DNA of 64,000 nt from Cokeromyces recurvatus (GCF_025118155.1 NW_026251397.1:124001-188000), one strand, 5' to 3'. Counted from the first letter of the stretch, positions 46,821 to 62,649 are shown. Notes: generated by a model from the letters alone, not told the origin. Program-made: numbers and translations.

Positions 46821-49800
46821 AATAACCTAATCATATAAATCCATTTATTATTAAAGGCTACTCGTAATTCTACTATTATCATGATTTCTATTCATGATAT
46901 TCAAGTAGGAGATATTCTTCATCTGGAGCCTGGTGATATTGTTCCTACTGATGGTATATTTATTGAAGGGCATAATCTTAAATGCGATGAGTCTGCTGCT
47001 ACAGGAGAATCGGATGCTGTTCGTAAGCAACCCTGGCAAGTATGTGAGCGCTTAGCAATGATGCAAGTTAAAGAAGATGAAAAGCGAACTCGTGATCTTA
47101 CTCCTGGATCCTCTTCTTCATCTGAAGATGCTCATAAGTCAAATCCATCAGACCCTATTGTAGAGCACAGATCGAATTCAGATCCATTCATTATCTCGGG
47201 TTCTAAAGTGTTAGAAGGTATTTGTAGTTATCTTGTAACTGGTATTGGTGAAAACTCATATTATGGCCGTACAATGATGGCGCTTCGTTCTGAGCCTGAA
47301 AGTACACCTTTACAAGAGAAATTAAATGCTTTAGCTGAACTAATTGCTAAATTGGGGTCTGCTGCTGGTTTATTAATGTTGATTGTTTTGCTTATACGTT
47401 ACTTTGCCAGTTGGAGATATGGTGTTCCTGACCAGCCAACTGAAATTGTTATGGATATAATGAAAATTTTAATTGTCGTTGTCACAATTGTTGTTGTGGC
47501 TGTTCCTGAAGGCTTGCCTTTGGCTGTTACACTTGGTAATTTTTTTTTATTTCGCAAATAGAAAATTAGGGTTAATGATCTACTTATTAAGCATTACTTT
47601 TTTTTTTTTTTTTTTTTTTTAGCTCTTGCTTATGCAACTCAACGAATGCTGAAAGATAACAACCTGGTTCGTGTATTGGCCGCATGTGAGACAATGGGAA
47701 ATGCTACTACAGTATGTTCGGATAAAACAGGCACATTGACACAAAATAAAATGACTGTGGTTGCAGGAACCTTTGGGTCTTCTTTTCGATTCATAAAGAA
47801 CCCACCTTCATCTCGGTCCGATTTAATTGATATCAAAAACGTGTCTAGTGCCGCACCCAAGGAAGTGCTTAATATCATAAATCAATCCATTGCTGTCAAT
47901 TCTACTGCGTTTGAAGGAGAAAATGAAAAAGGAGAGCCTTGTTTTATAGGAAATAAAACCGAGACAGCCCTCTTGCAATTTTCTCGTGATACCAAAGCTG
48001 AGCATTATGATGTCCTTCGTTCACGATGGCCTATTGAACAGGTATATCCTTTTAGTTCAGAGAGGAAGGCAATGGCAACAGTGTTGCAAATCCCACATAC
48101 TACTCAATCTGGGAAAGTGATGTACCGAGTACATATAAAGGGTGCATCTGAAATCATCTTGGGACTTTGCTCTTCTATATTAACCCTTCAAAAATTAACA
48201 AACAAAGATAGCAACCATGGGAATGATGACTATCAAGGGGCTAGCTCTCGTGATTTAACTGAAGATGATAAAGATAGAATTGAACGTATCATTCAAAGTT
48301 ATGCTACTCGTAGTCTAAGAACTATTAGCATTGCCTATCGTGACTTTGAACAATGGCCACCTAAGGGTCCTAGTAAGAATGTAGATGATGATGTACCTTA
48401 TGAAAATCTTGTTGAAGATAAAGGTTTAACTTTTCTTGGTGTTGTTGGTATTGAAGATCCTCTTCGAGAAGGTGTTCCTGAAGCAGTACAAGCTTGTCAA
48501 CGTGCAGGTGTATTCGTGCGTATGGTGACAGGTGATAATGTTGTTACCGCAAAATCCATTGCTAAACAGTGTGGTATCTATACTCCTGGTGGTATCGTGA
48601 TGGAAGGTCCTACTTTTCGTAAACTCCCGTTATCAGAGATGGATAATATTCTACCTCGGCTTCAAGTTTTAGCTCGTTCAAGTCCAGAAGATAAACGTAT
48701 TCTTGTTAGTCGACTTCGTGAGCTAGGCGACATTGTCGCTGTCACTGGCGATGGTACAAATGATGGACCTGCTTTGAAGATGGCTGATGTGGGCTTCTCT
48801 ATGGGTATTGCTGGTACAGAGGTAGCTAAGGAAGCATCTAGTATTATTCTAATGGATGACAATTTTTCAAGTATTGTCAAGGCTATCATGTGGGGCCGTT
48901 GTGTAAACGACTCTGTGAAAAAATTTTTAGAATTTCAAATTACAGTCAACATTGTCGCTGTCATCCTAACTTTTATTTCAGCTGTTGCAAGTCCAGAACA
49001 AAAATCTGTCTTAACTGCGGTTCAACTTTTGTGGGTTAACTTGATTATGGATACCTTTGCTGCACTTGCTTTAGCTACTGATCCTCCTACCGAAGACGTA
49101 TTGGATAGAAGACCTGAACCTCGTTCTGCTCCTCTAATTACATTTAAAATGTGGAAGATGATTATTGGACAAGCTATCTTCCAGTTAGTTGTTACTCTTA
49201 TACTCTTATATAGTAACGTTCTTAATTATCCAACCGAAAGTGCTTTATTACAAACCGTTGTCTTTAATACTTTTGTATTTTGTCAAATTTTTAATGAAAT
49301 CAAGTAAGTGTAATAGTAATGATGATCATCATATACATATATATATATATATATATATATTAACTAATGAATTTCATTATTTATATGTAAACAGTTGTAG
49401 AAGAATTGACAGCAAACTTAATGTATTCTCAAATATTTTGGCAAATAAGTTCTTTATCGTAATTTTCTTTATTTGTATTATTGGTCAAGTTATGATTGTT
49501 CAATTTGGTGGTGCAGCTTTTCAAGTAGTACCACTTAATGGTGTTAATTGGTGTATTGCCATTGTAATTGGTTTATTATCTTTACCTATAGGTGTTATCA
49601 TTCGTCTTATTCCCGATGATATCTTTGGCTTTTTATTTTTAAACCCTGTTACTCGAGATAGATACTTAGGAGGTAATACAAATACAATTCCATCGGTTTA
49701 TGTTGCAGGAAATGAACGTATGCCATGGGATCCTAATGAAAGAACTAATACTATGGCTTCTCGATCTTCTAAGCATAATGATAATCAATCATTTGGAAAT

Positions 49801-49824
49801 GATACTATTCGTAATCTCGAGTAA
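45904..49824 (+). CDS. PMC1: P-type Ca2+-ATPase, PMCA/PMC1 type (class IIB)
   Basis: This ATPase pumps Ca2+ out of the cytosol into the vacuole or out of the cell in exchange for protons. Five exons (45904-46458, 46528-46758, 46857-47535, 47623-49303, 49395-49824) join to 1191 residues. Visible landmarks are actuator TGES (about 311), transmembrane-4 VPEGLPLAV, phosphorylation site DKTGTLTQNKM (Asp about 522), nucleotide-binding KGASEIILGLC, and hinge GDGTNDGPALKMADVGFSMG. The last helices follow. Transmembrane pairs flank these. The N-terminal SYGGLEGVARGLHSDLQKGL is the class IIB signature. Family pumps are commonly regulated by calmodulin or calcineurin signalling, but no site was identified here. 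An extended (TA)n lies in intron 2. Confidence 0.95.
46779..46815. repeat. (TA)n microsatellite in PMC1 intron 2
   Basis: Roughly 18 TA units between exons 2 and 3. Confidence 0.85.
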
Positions 49825-50348
49825 TATTCTCCTTTACATCTCTCTCCCCTCCCCCTCTTTTTTTTTTTTCTTCTGTTATACTCCTTTATTCTATAAACTA
49901 ATTCATTTGCTTTTATCTTTCTGCATACTCTTCGAATTCTTTTCTTTTTTCCTCCTAGGAAATTACCTTCCCTTTAGACATTTAAGATATCAGAAGAAGA
50001 CAGTATATTTTTCAAATTAAGTTATTATATATGATAACATAAACATTATAATGTATGCTCGTATAACTGTTTAATAATAAAAGAAATACTTGCTTTGTTT
50101 ACTGTATTTCAAGTGATCTATACCATTATATTTTAAATTTAAAAAAATATATACAAATATTTTTTTTATCCATTGCAACATTTTTCTTAAGATTAATTAT
50201 CGATGATGAATTATTACTATTTTTTAACCCTATAAATACTTTTTTTCACATTTACTTGGATTGTAAACTCTAATATTTTATTCTTTTATGATTTCATTTT
50301 TTATGTTGTAAATCTGATTGGTGTAATATATATGCTATATCTTGTACA

Positions 50349-50403
<55 letters not shown>

Positions 50404-50459
50404 GTCAAATAATCATAATCTCTCATACTCCCTCTTTCTTTTTACATATTATTCTTTGA
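49825..50459. other. Intergenic PMC1 3' side / SELO promoter
   Basis: About 635 bp, tandem genes on the + strand. It contains a 50-base A run at 50351-50400, only 60 bp before the SELO start. No gene was seen. Confidence 0.5.
50351..50400. repeat. 50-base A tract upstream of SELO
   Basis: An uninterrupted run of 50 A residues, the longest homopolymer in the window. It lies in the probable promoter or 5' leader of SELO. Confidence 0.95.
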
Positions 50460-52553
<2,094 letters not shown>

Positions 52554-53768
52554 CCAAGTTTATACAGAGATTTTTTTTTTATTCATGACTAAAAATAATG
52601 AAGATGTGTATTCGTATCAATATACATATATAATATATATTTGCTTACTTTTTCAATGTATATTCTAATGCTAGAACTTCTTTAAAAAAATAAAACCAGT
52701 TGATTACTATCATTTTTCTATAAAAGTATGCTTTACATTAATCGAAAAATTTTTGCTTCTATAAAAAAAATGCAGGTACACATTTATATGTTATGCCAAA
52801 CTTTAAAATGTATATTAAAGCGCACTTTCTTCGGTAAATAAAATATAAAACGTGGCAGTTGATTTTTTTTTTCTATTGTTCATCTTATCTTTGAATAAAA
52901 TCTACTATTATTTTATACATTCTAATATTTAAGCTTATAAGTTTACAATCATTCTTTAACATTATTAACCTTGTAATAATTAATATATACTGATGTATAT
53001 TATAAAAATGAGTGTATTTTATAAAAAAAGGAAAAAAAAAGAAAAAGTGTTATCTAACAGACATGTTATTTTTAAATTTGGTAAATCAAAAACAAAGTCA
53101 CGCGATCATATCAATTTTCTTTGGTGAAAAACGTCTCATTGAGCAAATCAACTTGTCATTAGTGAAAAATGATTACAACGATAAAAAAAAAATCCTGTGG
53201 ACTTTTAAAGAGAAGAAGTTTCACCTTTCTTATTATTTGTTGAATAAAGATTTTCTTTATAGATTAAAATAACATCTGTATTCTATTCTTATAATTTTTT
53301 ATACCTAAAACTCAAAAACGCGTTCGTATTTTATTTCTTAAATGATATTAAAGGATAAAGGCAACATTATTTATAATTATTCTTTTTATTGTTAATACTG
53401 CGAAACAAATAAAGACATAGTTAAAGACTTACTTTCTTTTTTTTTATTATAAATATAAAATTCATTCATTAAAATATATAAATAAATAAAACCTATAATG
53501 ATATGTATGTACAACTATGTCTCTCTTTTTTTTTTAAGTAAATTAAGTAAAAAAACAAAACTGAAGAGATTACTTTTAGCTGCTCTCTCAAGAAGGTAAA
53601 GGCTCAAAATGTATATCGCTGATTTCAAAATCATACAATATCATGAGATAAGTTTCAGTTTTTTTTTTTTTTTTTTTTTTTCTAGTTATATAATTTTTTC
53701 CATTAAAATTTATTTTCTCCTTTCTTTTTTTTCTTCTTTACACTTTTTATTCTTTTAGAGGAATAATA
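52554..53768. other. Intergenic SELO / phosphofructokinase
   Basis: About 1.2 kb. A Lys- and Phe-rich 86-codon ORF at 53012-53272 lacks recognisable features. T-rich tracts at 53660-53682 and 53711-53758 precede the PFK start and fit a strong fungal promoter with a pyrimidine-rich leader. Confidence 0.45.
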
Positions 53769-56700
53769 ATGCTTTCTCAAGGCCTTTCTCACGTTATTTT
53801 TAACGCATTAAGTAGTGAAGATTTCGAACGTACCCTCAAGTTCTATGAAGCTGTTGGCTTCAAGACTGTTACAGATAAATGTCAGGAGAATCATGCCGAA
53901 GAAAGAACTGCTTGGTTGAAGTTGGTATCTGGAGATAATAATGCCACTAATGCTACTATTAAGCTCGTCTTGAATGCTTCTGCTATTACACAACGTAAGC
54001 CTGCTACTGATGTTGATTGGGCTTTAGAAGAAGCTGCTATTGTTTTTGCTGTCAAAGATATCAATGTAAGTATTTGTTACACAACACTGTAGAATATCGA
54101 TATGATCGATAAGCAAAATCTGGGAAAAAAATTTTTTTTTTTTAATTGACAGCATAATTAATTAAATTCATATAAAATCACTATAGGCTGTTAAGTCCAA
54201 GTTGAATGAATTAAATGTTACAGTTCAAGATCATACCAATGGTGAAGTTAGTAAACTTTACACCTTAGACCCTCTCAACAATGTCATTGTTTTCTCTAAC
54301 CAACCTATCGCTGACAAGGCTACTAGTGCTGCCGCCGCTGTTGAAACTGCTACTGCCAACGGTAAGCGTCAAAAGATCGCTGTTCTTACCTCTGGTGGTG
54401 ATGCTCCTGGTATGAACGCTGTTGTCCGTGCTACTGTTCGTTATGGTATTGCTAAGGGTTGTGATGTCTTTGCTGTCTATGAAGGTTACCAAGGTAAAGT
54501 AAAAAAAAAAAAAATATTTTTTTTACATTCCGTATTGGTTTGGTAAATAATTTTCCGGACGTTTCCGGGACCGAACAAGAGAAAACCATATGCTCTGCTG
54601 TATGACTGGGTTTGAATATTTACGTGTTATTTTTTTTAATAATAGGTCTTATTGATGGTGGTGACCTCTTGAGAAAGATGAGCTGGAAAGATGTTCGTGG
54701 CTGGTTAGCTGTCGTAAGTATATTGATTCTATATTTTATAGATTTAAGTAATTTTTTTTATTTATATACATTTCTTATAGGGTGGTACTACTATTGGTAC
54801 AGCTCGTTGTATGCCTTTCAGAACTCGTGAAGGTCGTCTTCAAGCTGCTGAGAACCTTGTCAAGAACGGTATTAATGCTTTGATTGTTTGTGGTGGTGAT
54901 GGTTCTTTAACTGGTGCCGATCTTTTCCGTGCTGACTGGCCTGGATTAGTTGATGAACTCAAGAACACCAACCGTATTACCCAAGAAGAGGCTGATGCTT
55001 ACCATACTTTGACCATTGTTGGTCTTGTTGGTTCTATCGATAACGATATGTCTTCTACTGATATCACTATCGGTGCTGTCACTTCTCTTCACCGTATTTG
55101 TGAAGCTGTTGATGCTGTTTCCACCACTGCTTTGTCTCACTCTCGTGCTTTCGTCATTGAAGTTATGGGTCGTCACTGTGGTTGGTTGGCTCTTCAAGCT
55201 GGTATTGCCACTGGTGCTGACTTTGTCTTCATCCCTGAAAAGCCTCCTCAAGAAGATGATTGGGAATCCATGATGTGTTCTGTTGTTGAGAGACATCGTC
55301 AATTGGGTAAGAGAAAGACTGTTGTTATTGTTGCTGAAGGTGCTATTGATAAGAACTTGAACCCCATCAAGGCTGATCACCTTAAGGATATCTTGACCAA
55401 CCGTCTTGGTCTTGATACTCGTGTTACTATCTTGGGTCACACTCAACGTGGTGGTTCACCTGCTTTCTATGATCGTCTCTTGGCTACTACTCAAGCCATT
55501 GAAGCTGTTGATGCCGTTCTTGAATCCACTCCTGAAACTCCTTCTCCTATGATCGGTATCTCTGATAACAAGATCATTCGTTATCCCCTTATGAAGGCTG
55601 TCAAGCTTACTCATGAAGTCGCTGAAGCTATTGGTCAAAAGAACTTTGCTCGTGCTATGGAGCTTCGTGATCCTCAATTCGCTGAAGAATATGAAGCCTA
55701 TACAGCTACCACTATCTTGGATGATAACTCTATTGTCTTACCCGAACACGAACGTCTTCGTATTGCCATCGTTCACGTTGGTGCCCCCGCTGGTGGTATG
55801 AACGCTGCTACTCGTACTGCTGTTCGTTACTGTCTTAACCGTGGTCATACTCCCATTGCTGTCTACAATGGTTTCGCTGGTCTTGCCCGTGGTTCCACTC
55901 ACGAAATGAACTGGATGTCTGTTGATGGTTGGACTGCTCTTGGTGGTTCTGAATTGGGTACTAACCGTGCTGTCCCTGGTGTTGATATTGATATGGGTAT
56001 GATTGCTTATCAAATGCAAAAGCAAAATATCCAAGGTCTCTTGGTTATTGGTGGTTTCGAAGCCTATGTTGCTATTGATAAACTTGAAGAAGCTCGTAAG
56101 CAATATCCTTCTCTCCGTATCCCCGTTACCTTGATCCCTGCTACTATCTCTAACAACGTTCCTGGTACAGACTACTCTCTTGGTTCTGATACCTCTCTTA
56201 ACGCTATTGTTACCTCTTGTGATGCTATTGTCCAATCTGCTCAATCTTCCCGTCGTCGTGTCTTCGTTGTTGAAGTCATGGGTGGTCGTTCCGGTTATTT
56301 GGCTGTTGAAGCTGGTCTTGCTGTTGGTGCCATGACTGTCTACATTCCTGAAGAAGGTATTAACCTCTCTCGTCTTCAAGCTGATGTTAAGCACTTGAGA
56401 GATATGTACAGCCACGATGATCCTGACAAGAGTGAAGGTAGAATTATTTTGCGTACTGAAGATGTCTCCAAGACTTACACTACCGATGTCATCTCTAATA
56501 TTCTTAAGCAAGAAGGAGATGAGATGTTCGATTCTCGCACTGCTGTCTTGGGTCATATTCAACAAGGTGTTACTCCTTCTCCTCTTGACCGTATTCGTGC
56601 CACTCGTCTTGCCATGCGTGCTATCCAATTCATTGAACAACACACTACTGAAGCTCTTTGTCAAGCCAAGGAAACTGGTGCTCCTGCTCCTATTGAACTC

Positions 56701-56877
56701 ACTAACGTAAAGGAATCTGTTACCGTTGCTGGTATCTCAGGTCACTCTGTTGTCTTTGAACCTGTCTCTACTCTCATGACCGTTACTGATATGAAGAATC
56801 GTAAGCCTCGTAACGCCTGGTGGTTCGGTCACAGAGAGGTTATTGACCTTTTGGCTGGTCGTGGTCACTTTGACTAA
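53769..56877 (+). CDS. PFK1: ATP-dependent 6-phosphofructokinase, fungal two-domain type
   Basis: It converts fructose 6-phosphate to fructose 1,6-bisphosphate in glycolysis. Four exons (53769-54065, 54187-54493, 54646-54713, 54781-56877) give 922 residues. The first roughly 150 residues form the glyoxalase-like extension typical of fungal Pfk ([20 protein letters not shown]). Two tandem PFK units follow. The N-terminal one is catalytic: [35 protein letters not shown] and [15 protein letters not shown] [15 protein letters not shown]. The C-terminal one is regulatory: [34 protein letters not shown]. Codons are strongly biased to GGT, GCT, AAG, CGT and TCT, much more than in its neighbours, as expected for a highly expressed gene. 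Intron 2 carries an unusually GC-rich patch. Confidence 0.97.
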
Positions 56878-57265
56878 ATTTAATTTCCTCTCTTTTCCTT
56901 TTTTTTTTTTTCCAACTTCATTTTATTCATTTAATCTCATAGACATTGCGTTTATTTTTAACTTTTACGCTATATATTTTTTTTTTTTTTTTTTTTTTTA
57001 CGCAGATGGCATTTTACTTTTCCTCTTTTTTTTAATATCTACAAATTCATTCTTATATTTTTATATTTTATTAAATAAAGCACATTATTATCATTTATGT
57101 ATTCTTATATAACTCATAGACTTGAAAGTATGTATCTATAAATAACATCTAAAAGACTAATTGTATGTATATGATGTTTCTGTACAGTAATTTATTCTTA
57201 ATGGATTATAAATTAATTACCCGAAAAAAAAAAAAAAAGATTTAATTTATAAACAAAAAGTAAAA
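56878..57265. other. Convergent PFK / Cdc4-like 3' region
   Basis: About 390 bp between two stop codons, T- and A-rich, expected to hold both 3' UTRs. No gene was seen. Confidence 0.5.
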
Positions 57266-59669
57266 TCAAGTATTATATTCTCTTTCTAAATTATGAATAC
57301 CAAAATCAAGTACAATTAGTTGCGTTTTATGTTCACTAATAATAAATAAATTCAAATTAATACATATATAATAAAATGAAAAAAAAAAACTTACTTTTTA
57401 ACAGCTGCTATGCATCTTCTTTCATCAAAGCAAACTCGCCAAACACCAGCTACATCTTCAATCAAGTTATACATAAGTTCACCTGTTTGTGTATTCCACA
57501 TCTTGACGCCGCCTTCTGATCCTGATATAACTTTGTATTTATCATGCTGGAAAGAAGTAATTGGGCCTGGATGCCCTTGATCTCCAGCTAAAATACGAAG
57601 CCTTTCACCATTATCAGGATTCCAAATCCTTAAAGTTGAATCTGCTGCAGCACTAACTAGATAATCATCTGCTAATCCTATTAACCCCACTAAGATAGCA
57701 TGACCTATATTTATATATTATTAACATGATAATGCATTAAAATGTTTATAAAGCATTTATATACCTTGTAATACAAATTTACATTCACCATCATCCAACC
57801 CCCATATTCGAACAGATGCATCTAAGCTTCCACTTATACAATGTCTACGTTTTTCATCGATAGATACGCAATACACTTTCATGGTATGTCCCTTTAAAAC
57901 ATGTACCTTCCTACCCGTATGTAAATTCCAAACAATAACATTATTATCGTAGCTTCCACTAACTAATGTATTGCCATAAACAGCTAAATCACGTACGGAG
58001 TGTTCATGCTCAGCCAATCTAAATTTTAAAAATCGTCTTGAAATTATATCATCTTCTAAACAGGTTGATAAAGGTATATTAGGCTCGTGCTCAAGGTCTG
58101 GAAGCCTCCAAACCCGAATTGTCATATCCCTTGAACCACTGATGATGATGGGTTCACTAGGCTCTATTGTCATTGAACCATCAGGGTGGACAATTTTTGA
58201 CGGCATTACAATTTTTAGACAACGCACAGTACTGGAATGTCCTCTTAAGATGTAACGACAAATGCCTCGCTCAATATCCCATACACGTACAGTACGATCA
58301 ATAGAGCCTGTTACTAAGGTATTACCAACATACTGAAGTGCCCATACACCACCATCATGACCTCGTAACACACGTCTTAATTCACCAGTTGTGATGTCAT
58401 AAATATTAATACTGTGATCATCAGAACCTGTAATAATCTTATCATCATCAAATTGAAGACAGGTAACCAAATCATCTTCATGTCCATCCAGTAACATTTT
58501 GTGATGCAGATTTAGTTTCCAATTGTGACGCATGATAGTATGTCGACGAACAATTTCTTTATAGTCTACATCTTGCTCTTTTGGGGTTGGTTTAAAGTTA
58601 GATTCCATCATTTTTAATTCCCAGACTTCGGAAGCATTTTCAATTAGTTCATTCCATCTTCGACTTACTGCAGTTGCACGACATAGAGTATGAACATCTA
58701 AATAACCCAAAATTTTATGCGCAATAGAAATAGGTAAATTGATTAGGATATCCTTTTTAAGAGCTTTTAAAATAGTTTCATTAGCTATACGAAGAGCTTC
58801 AAGGGGAGATCTCTTTAATAACTGGAACATAAAATATGTTTGAACCTTAGCTGGAAGTTCTTCAAATAGTTCAATAAAAGCAGAAGGTTCTGTTAAATCT
58901 AGATTGTTATTTGTTGTTATTAACTGTGATTCTTCTGTCTCATCTTGATTATCTGGAATTGAAGGCGACCAAGACTCATTAGGATCAAGATCTGAGACAG
59001 GAGATGGTAGAGCGGAATTAGGACTATCAGGTATAATATCTGCCGCTGCCTCAGAAGTTGGATAAGAAGGCCCTGGTGTAAAAGAATTAGAAGTAGTTAT
59101 AGAAGGCGATTGTAAAGTATTTGCATTAATACTATCAGTAAGGCTATCATTATCATTGTTGTTATTTAATTCCATTAATTCTTCATTGTTTGACAATTCA
59201 GTACGTTTATAGCTTCTTTCGTCATCCCAATTTGAAGCAGATCGTTTTCTGGCCGAAGTCGACTTTTATATATATATATATATCGGAAAGAAAAGAAAGG
59301 TTAACCAATGCGTATGAAGATAAATATTTTTTTCTTTTTGCTTACATGAATTTCTTCGAATAAAACAGTTTTTCCATTCATATTAAATGTAAATTTTTTT
59401 AATTCATTAGGAGTCTCTAAGTTAGCTAAAGGGTATAATTCAGGATTTAAGGTGTTAGTAGATGACTCAAAAAGTAAAGGTGATAAGGTAATGGTATTGT
59501 TATTGATGGTAGAAGTTGAAATAGATGCAGAATTTAAAGTTGAATTATTATGAATATCATTTGCAATTGGAGTATTTATTTGGGTATTATTTTGTTGATT
59601 GGGTGAGGACAATGGAGAAGATAGTTGAAGTTCAGATATTGTAAACGGTACACCTGGTGTACTCCTCAT
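57266..59669 (-). CDS. CDC4: F-box/WD40 protein, Cdc4/Fbw7 type
   Basis: Cdc4/Fbw7 is the substrate receptor of an SCF ubiquitin ligase that reads phosphodegrons on cell-cycle regulators. Four exons (59669-59346, 59262-57765, 57704-57395, 57335-57266) join to 733 residues. The N-terminal third is low-complexity Ser/Thr/Asn with a basic SARKRSASNWDDER patch. A dimerisation-like helix leads to an F-box (LINLPISIAHKILGYLDVHT, RATAVSRRWNELIENASEVW). About eight WD40 repeats follow, such as GHEDDLVTCLQFDDDKIITG, TGSIDRTVRVWDIERG and SGSYDNNVIVWNLHTG. Arg residues at the propeller blades after GSDD/GSID/GSRD resemble the phosphodegron pocket. The final exon ends with VLDFGIHNLEREYNT, completing the last blade. 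Confidence 0.93.
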
Positions 59670-60969
59670 GATTGAAATAAATAAAAAGGAATTGACAACA
59701 CTTTAAATTAGTAACTAGAACCTATATTAGAGCAAGATAAAGAGAAATGGAGGAATATATGAGCAAAAGAAAGAAAATGGTTTGTAAAAGATTTATTATT
59801 TCGAACAATTGAATTACATTTTTTGGAGATTATGGAATGGGGTGCATGTAGGGAGTTCTTTTTTAAATATGATAATTAAAGTAAAGACCAAGAAGAAAAA
59901 AAAGTAAACATAGAAAAATTTTCTAACTAAAACGTTTAGCTGTACGGAGGAGGCGAGAATCAGTCCAAGAGTTTTTTTTTTTCTTGTCCAGGCTTGGGTT
60001 TGTGTGTATGTGTATGTGTGGGGAGAGAGAGAGAGAGAGGGAATTAGCTTATTATGTTGAAAGTAATCAAGTTCTTGTAGTATGATATAGACACAAGACC
60101 ATCGTATTCTCGAATGAACTGACATCTTAGACCTAATACAGTGTTTCCATTAAAAATATACAGACCAAGTATATTAGAAATATATATTTGGCAGTTCAAG
60201 AATGTCCGCTGTTAAAGTCATGATACTACGTATGGTTGAATCCCCTATGCATATATGAGGGACTATATATTCTATAATCTCGATTTTTTATTATATTCCT
60301 CAACTTTATCTATAGACGCTCTTTTATTTGAATTATCACAGCTTCTACAAGAATCTATAACTAGATCTCAATGATCAAGACTGTTATCAACTAATCTGGA
60401 AAATAAAATATTATACTGGATTGCATTCCTTAACACCCAAAAAGATTAAATAACAAATTAGATCTTACCGTTAATAAAATTTACATTAGCATAGAAAGAC
60501 TCCTAATAGATGGAGTTCTATACTTTGGATCCCGATGTCCTCTGTTGAACGTAATCAATGCATTCATTAACGCTGTATATAATTATCTAAAGATTGTTCA
60601 GCTTATGTTCATAAACATTCTACGTAACTTTTGATAAAGCAGCAAGTCATCTACTGCACTGCCTTTAGATGCATTATTAACTTCAAGCGCCTGAAATCAT
60701 TGAGGATCCTCTTTCCTTTCTATTGAATAAGCTTACTATACGCTAACCTCGTACATATATCAATATTTTTCCTTAGTTTATCTGTTAGTTAGCTATTTGT
60801 ACAATCCTTTACGAATTTATTTACCTTTTGTACCATAAAAACTCGTCGTTACTACTGTCATAACCTAGTTAGTAATACTTTGTTCGGCTCCCCTCTCCTT
60901 ACCCTCACTAATTATGTTATAGCTTTATTATTATTTTTTTTGTTATCTTATATTTTCATTGATAACAAA

Positions 60970-60991
60970 CTAATCTAGGCAACTTTGATGT
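60970..60991. repeat. 22-bp dispersed near-repeat, partner at 21928-21949
   Basis: CTAATCTAGGCAACTTTGATGT here and CTAAACTAGGCAATTTTGATGT at 21928-21949 differ at two positions, in the same orientation. Confidence 0.55.
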
Positions 60992-61490
60992 AATTAGCAC
61001 CTTACTGTGTTTTTTTTTATTAACAACTACTATACAGAGGAACAAGCTGTTGATAAGGTGAGGATAAAAAAAACAGGATAAATCTGCGAAAACTTTGTAT
61101 AAAACTTTTATTATAGATTGAATAAAATTAAAAAATTGAATTAAAATTGAATTATAAAATTGAATTATAAAATGAGTGCAAAATGGATCCTTATTTATAT
61201 CTTTTGGGAACAGAATGAAGATATCTTGAAAGAAGAATATTTCCCATAAGATGATTAAAGTTATTTTATTTGAGCTCTCTGGCCTTTGCCCTGATTGAGA
61301 GTTAATCTCAGTTAACTCACTCTAATAAATATCAAATTATTCGTATTCGTGCTCGATCTAGCCGGTTCGGTTATTTTTCTTGAAACCAAATAATGAGATC
61401 TCGTTTGTTCATACTTGTGAATGATATAGGGAAGATGCTTTTGATGTATATATTTATTCCTTAATGTACTACTTGAATGAATATCAATAT

Positions 61491-61518
61491 AGTGTATAGT
61501 GTATAGTGTATAGTGTAT
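61491..61518. repeat. (AGTGTAT)4 tandem repeat
   Basis: Four perfect 7-bp units, followed by AGATAGTATATG. Confidence 0.9.
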
Positions 61519-62649
61519 AGATAGTATATGATTGTATTTATAAATTAGTATATTAGATAACATTATAACAATGATGTGTATGTATAACTAATAGGTACAG
61601 TCTATAATTCATATATGTCTTTATCATTAATAGCTCTTCACACTATTGTTTGGCTTATCATTATCTCGTAACGTTAGTATTTATTTTAATATTATTATTT
61701 TTCTCATTACAAGAATGTCTTATATAAACTGAAATCAAATAATATTGTATGCATAAAGTGTACTACTAATAACTATAAATATCATTCGAGTCCTTTATAA
61801 CTCTGATCTGTATATTATAAGATATTATGAAATGCATCATTATATACACAACAGGCATTCTATTATTTAACTAGCTTAAATGATATAAAAGCTCTTTTTA
61901 AAAGACATCTTAATTTGTTCAAATATATTTTCTTTTCCCAGCACAATGAGTGAAGTGTAATAAATATTTTATCCTTATTCTTAATATCTATATGCACTGA
62001 AAATATGCGTTGTTTGTGTATGTATTATTACTGGATCATTGAAATCTCAACAGGAAAAAAAAACATAGCAAACATAAAACAATAGTCAAACAAGAAATTA
62101 ATAAATTATAGGATGAAGTTTATTTGTAAGCTACGCAAATACTAATATGGTAAAGTAAATAATAGGAATATTAGTAGTTTATTGGTAAATAGAGCTTAAA
62201 AAAAAACTTTGATGAACAAATCATAATCAGAATGTTTATGTATTCTCATGTATATGATAAAATACATAATTAAGCCTTTTAATACAAACACATGATTCTG
62301 ATTACTTGTTGTATAGTAATATTATGTAATTAGACTGTATACTTAGACAACAAACGATCACACGATTTAAATAGAATAAGTTCATTTTCCTCAGAATAGG
62401 CAAACACATCGATTATTTGTAGTACAAACACTGTGGGGAATATGGATATAATTTCACATGTTAGAATATAATATACTGGATTAGGTATAAATATATACCA
62501 TCATCAACTATTTTGTCCTACAATACATTTATTTTAAAAATATTCATGTGAAGTACTCATCATTTATCACAGTGAATATAAATATTAGTTCTTTTTTTTT
62601 TTTTCATTGTGCACCCCTTTTATTTCTTACCTTTCCTTTCACTCTTACA

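Larger units (their letters stand above)
59670..62649. other. 3.0-kb gene-poor interval between CDC4-like gene and ACAD gene
   Basis: Divergent start codons bound this region. It contains a (GA)n stretch near 60024-60039, a 22-bp near-repeat (60970-60991), an ATTGAATTATAAA-like duplication near 61130-61175 and an AGTGTAT tandem repeat (61491-61518). Short minus ORFs at 59814-60125 and 61312-61563 show no domain. No RNA gene was recognised. Confidence 0.45.

Noticed and set aside
53012..53272. 86-codon ORF on the + strand between SELO and PFK
   Set aside because: Lys/Phe/Leu composition follows the AT-rich DNA; no domain, no splice context and no recognised homologue.
55738..56664. 308-codon minus-strand ORF opposite PFK, and other long antisense ORFs (54946-55446)
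   Set aside because: The strong codon bias of PFK removes stop codons in antisense frames. The peptides are Ser/Thr/Asn-rich without any domain.
59814..60125. 103-codon minus ORF containing a (GA)n-derived repeat peptide
   Set aside because: Low-complexity translation of a microsatellite and flanks, no domain.
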